Assembly: GCA_964035545.1 (NCBI GenBank)
Contig: OZ037767.1
Coordinates: forward strand, 9,786,207-9,850,206
Source of the DNA: Bugula neritina
Taxonomy: Eukaryota > Bryozoa > Gymnolaemata > Cheilostomatida > Bugulidae
Reading direction: 5' to 3'
Length of the DNA: 64,000 nucleotides
The translations under genes and the position numbers were made by a program. Of the stretch, positions 60,533 to 64,000 are shown piece by piece. Each line of letters begins with the position of its first letter. Position 1 is the stretch's first letter. Under the pieces are notes generated by a model. The model did no database searches. It was not told the origin of the DNA and saw nothing but the letters and a program-made list of their open reading frames with translations.

Positions 60533-63500
60533 ATGGTAAAAAAGTCCAATTCTAAGACTAGAAGCAACTCATCTGGTAGACGAAGTAGAAGTAGAACGAG
60601 AAAGACAAACAAATATTTGCTTGTAAGTAGAACTTACTATCTTTTTTGTTTTATACAGAAAATATTTGACATATCATTTAAAAATTTGTTATATAATAAT
60701 GTTCAATTTCAACATTTTCGAAACTTACATTCCAAATAAAGTTATTTGTATAGATTTTTATAAGCTCCACTTTAATTTTTGCTTGTTTAATTCTTATCAT
60801 ACTCTTACATTAGCAACGTAAAACACGTTGAGTATATCTTAACTGGCTGAGAAACCTCTTTTTTACAAACAATTCATCTATTATATAGTATAACACAATT
60901 TGCTTTAAATCTTAATTAAAAACTTGATTTATGTTTAACGACAAACTGAAACTGGCTGATAATAAGTTTATATTATAATAATATATAGGAAGTATGGCAT
61001 AAGATTATATTTTGGTGCTCTAGCTATGTTTTTTGTGGTCATCCTTACCAGATTTTTTGCCTCCTATTCGTGGTTGCAGATAGGGCGAGAAAAGTCACTT
61101 TCACAAACACGGCTAATTAGTAAACAGGATACCAAATTGAATGGACATAATAGCTCTACAGCAACCCTCAAAGAGGCAACAACTCCAGTTAAAAAGCCAT
61201 CAGCTCCTGAATTTGTGATTAAAATGGATTTAATATCAGTTGTGCTCTACGCTACTGCCTTAGTTCTAAGGATAAGGAACATACAATATCCGAAAGCCAT
61301 TGTGTAGGTTCAATATTTATTTTTATCTTTGTAATCTTATGGATCTTCTCTCCTTGAAAACAAGCTTGCACTAATTTAATTGTCATCGCTTTAATCTGTT
61401 CTAGAAATTTGTTCAAAGAATGTTTATTTACTAATTCATTTTTTCAACATTTTTTCAATCACTCAATACTAATTAAGATTCCTATGAGTAACCAATATAT
61501 AAAATAGTTCTTGTTTTCTATTACATAACACTTGCACACAGTTTTTGTTGCATCGAGCCTTGAAATAAATACAATATGGAGTTGTTGAAGGGTTGTGCAA
61601 TGCCCTTTAGCCGGAAGTTATAATGTGGCATATATGCAATTTCTAGGTGTATAGTCTGAACACTAATCTGCAAATATTGTGTTGAATTGCTCTCTTGCCC
61701 TGTGACTATCTATCTGTATGTTTGTAGCTGCATTATATATCTATATAGTAACCCTTTAAATTTATGATATCAATTTCTATATAGTTTGTTGTCTATAGTT
61801 TTGCTATTAGTTGCTAATGTTGCTATATCTATAACATCACCATCTATCTATAATATTGCTATGTATCTATAAGTTTATTATCTGTATGTTATAGTTTCAA
61901 TCTATTTATCAATAACATTGAATGGCAGAGACCGTTGAGATAAGATACTTGCATTCTGAAGACATCATCTGAAAAATTATTTCCAAAGTTTCTCACACCA
62001 ACAGCGTAAAGACTTTCTGTGAATGGAATGAATATTATTTAATATATTGATAGATTATCTCCTTCCTGTACAGCATTTCTGTATCCAGCATCTCAGCTAA
62101 ATTTTTAGGCATACGCTTCAGCTAGTAGTTGAAGTAGACTTACCTAGTGGTATATTTTACCTGGCCTTTATTTGCTGTCATTACTTGCACAATGCTTTCT
62201 ATTGCAACTATTATTTGTAGATTTGATGAACAAATTATGGGGTCACACATATCCAGTTATAACAGAAGAGAAATGTATTTCAGTTTTGACCCACCTCTGG
62301 CTGTACAGTTCTATTATTTCATTGGTACGGATTCTTGTGTATTGTTGGCTGCTGTAGTAGTATTTTTATCACTCTTTTATAAGGCAGTTTAATGATGAAA
62401 AATTAGGCAATCTACAACAGTTAGTTGCTATGAAATTATTTTCAGTCAGGTTAAGTTTTTCCCATGACTATAACTTCATTTTAAATTATATAAGAATATT
62501 TTTGGAAAGATGTCGTTTAAAATATTACATGTATATAGAAATATAGACAGCTTAGGCTTTGTTGCATTTACATATTATTGGGAAAATTGTGGCACCAGTT
62601 AAGATCTCACTAACGGAACTGGTTAGCCTGAGGGGAATAGTCAACTCATAAACAGCGAGTCGGGCCTCAATGTTTTCTCACTGTTATGTTTTTTGACAAA
62701 AGAATAAAAAATTGTGCTTTCTGATTCAAGTTGAGCTAAGCATTTTTCTTAACTGTATTTAATTTTAAGTTGTGCAATGTTTTGTTGATTTAAACGAAAA
62801 AAGGTTTAGTTGACACAATGGTATTTTATCAAGCATATAGCTTGCTGACACAGGCAGCTATTAACTATTCAGCTTCTGTATATGTCTACAGTATACAGTA
62901 CGTTTCATATAGCTCTTCCTCTTATGGTAGAACTAAACCATATTTTGGTCAAACTGAGATGTTTTTATATTGTCATATCGTTTTCTTGTAAGATTTCTGC
63001 TCATTGCAATCAACATATTATTTTCTTATATCTTTCTAGCGAATTTGTGTGGCGATTGGAACAAAGATTTTGAATTTACTGAAGTTGGCAAATGTAAGTT
63101 CTAATTTACTGCAGTGTAATATCAACATGTTTATTATCAACATGTGTACTATCAACATGTGTACTATTAACATGTGTACTATCAACATGTGTACTATTAA
63201 CATGTGTACTAATAACCTTTGTATTATCAACATGTATACTAATAATGAAGGTATTACATCATCCAAACACTGATATGTCTATAAATTGTTCCACTTCCTT
63301 TATCTTGGAATTCCTTCTGTTGACAGCATACCCTACAGACATACCATACGTTTGCTTACGAGTGGTGACTGTGATGCTAGACTCGCTACTTACCCCGCTG
63401 GTCTACCACATTCTAAAGACTTCTAAAGCTAATTCCGTCTCTGCCATTCTCCCTGCACTGTTAATAGCAACTGGTAAGATTGCATATTCTGGCGCATGGT

Positions 63501-63945
63501 AAAGTGTCTGGTTTAGTTTTGGTATTTAACAAGTTTATTTGTAGTGAATTATACACATCTTCAGGTGCACTGTCATATTTTCTAAAAAGTTTTAAATTTA
63601 TTGGAAATCAACCAAATTAGCTTTGAGCAAGTCAAGTGTAAGTTCACTTTAGGCCATTTTATAAGTCCATCATACGTCAACTGTAGTGTTAAGTCAATTA
63701 TGAGATCGATGTAAGTCAAGTATAGTTTTTAAAATTTTTATTTTTGATTGATTTCAACTTACGGGTGGTGTTGTAGATCCCGCCTTCATTGTACAGTCAC
63801 GGATATATAGCGGTGATAGCCTCAGTATCCTACTGTCTCTGGTTGGGTTGTACTCAGCTATCAACTTCTATAGACTCAACTCTCCCAACTGTGGTGCTAC
63901 AAGATGGGTGCTAGCTCTCAGTATAACAACAGCTCTTAGTCTTAG
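60533..63945 (+). CDS. Divergent PMT/POMT-family protein O-mannosyltransferase (5' part, runs off window)
   Basis: Exons: 60533-60622, 61080-61303, 62221-62324, 63040-63093, 63327-63473, 63777-63945, continuing past 64000. All junctions are GT-AG and in phase. A basic Ser/Arg/Lys-rich N-terminus is followed by a hydrophobic segment ending LRIRNIQYPKAIV, then FDEQIMGSHISSYNRREMYF and SFDPPLAVQFYYFIANLCGD. These match the PMT order V-FDE-x-HFG...YYIK..YFDVHPPLGK..LG..CGYDG. Next come FTEVGKSYPTDIPYVCLRVV and DPAFIVQSR...GDSLSIL, matching PMT transmembrane blocks. The acidic D-E pair and the later arginine are retained, but HFG is changed to IMG and HPPL to DPPL. By family it is an ER membrane enzyme moving mannose from dolichol phosphate to Ser/Thr. 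The MIR domains would lie outside the window. The ATG follows directly on a TTTTGCAG acceptor-like site. Confidence 0.8.
63115..63246. repeat. 18-bp minisatellite in the PMT-like gene intron 4
   Basis: The unit TATCAACATGTGTACTAT recurs about seven times with small changes, each carrying the palindrome ACATGT. It opens both strands into low-complexity frames (N-M-C-T-I and M-L-I-V-H), which are artefacts. Confidence 0.9.
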
Positions 63946-64000
63946 GTACAAAAATTAGCTTGGCTTTATAAAATCTTTGTTTTTTTTTATTGTTTTACCC

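Noticed and set aside
63036-63273. M-L-I-V-H and N-M-C-T-I repeat frames on both strands
   Set aside because: They are translations of the 18-base minisatellite in an intron; the real exon 4 uses another frame (63040-63093).
1-64000. CRISPR array, bacterial defence island or integrated virus
   Set aside because: The direct repeats found are minisatellites without unique spacers, the genes are spliced eukaryotic genes, and no viral structural genes were seen.

Overview
The window is nuclear DNA of an intron-rich, AT-rich animal, most likely a non-vertebrate metazoan. The evidence is single-copy animal-type genes (DPP3, RAD1, a PMT/POMT-family enzyme, an ARSB-type sulfatase) split by many short GT-AG introns, plus non-LTR retrotransposons, a tRNA-derived SINE, a MITE and a solo LTR. 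The phylum cannot be fixed by reading alone; a sponge or another marine invertebrate would fit. There are no bacterial-type operons, CRISPR arrays or rRNA.

Layout. 1-2446: AT-rich flank with ATN-type simple repeats and a decayed LINE reverse transcriptase. 2447-6156 (+): a complete ten-exon arylsulfatase B-like gene (499 codons). About 5.1-39.0 kb: a tandem array of four units of about 9 kb. Each unit carries the last two sulfatase exons on + and a complete eight-exon RhoGAP gene on - (371 codons), arranged tail to tail. All four RhoGAP copies read open with intact splice sites. The sulfatase end is complete only in units 1 and 3; units 2 and 4 share an exon-10 deletion. Units 1 and 3 also share a 306-bp MITE that is absent from 2 and 4, whereas the RhoGAP body of unit 1 is nearly identical to unit 2. 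The array is therefore a mosaic, which suggests gene conversion or unequal exchange. 39.0-41.9 kb: two small cysteine/lysine-rich exons on -, an (AT)n/(GT)n tract, a foldback repeat and a promoter-like stretch.

41,900-50,266 (+): complete DPP3 (15 coding exons, 725 aa) with HELLGH and EECRAE zinc motifs and several introns full of minisatellites, one of which repeats a 5' splice site. 50,779-55,005 (-): complete RAD1 of the 9-1-1 checkpoint clamp (275 aa), converging on DPP3. 55.2-58.4 kb (-): a decayed LINE relic and a better preserved 5'-truncated LINE with its reverse-transcriptase domain. 58.3-60.1 kb: simple repeats. 60,148-60,441: a solo LTR directly upstream of a divergent protein O-mannosyltransferase-like gene (60,533-63,945, +, running off the window).

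The genes do not form an obvious pathway. The unusual structure is the ARSB-tail/RhoGAP tandem array.
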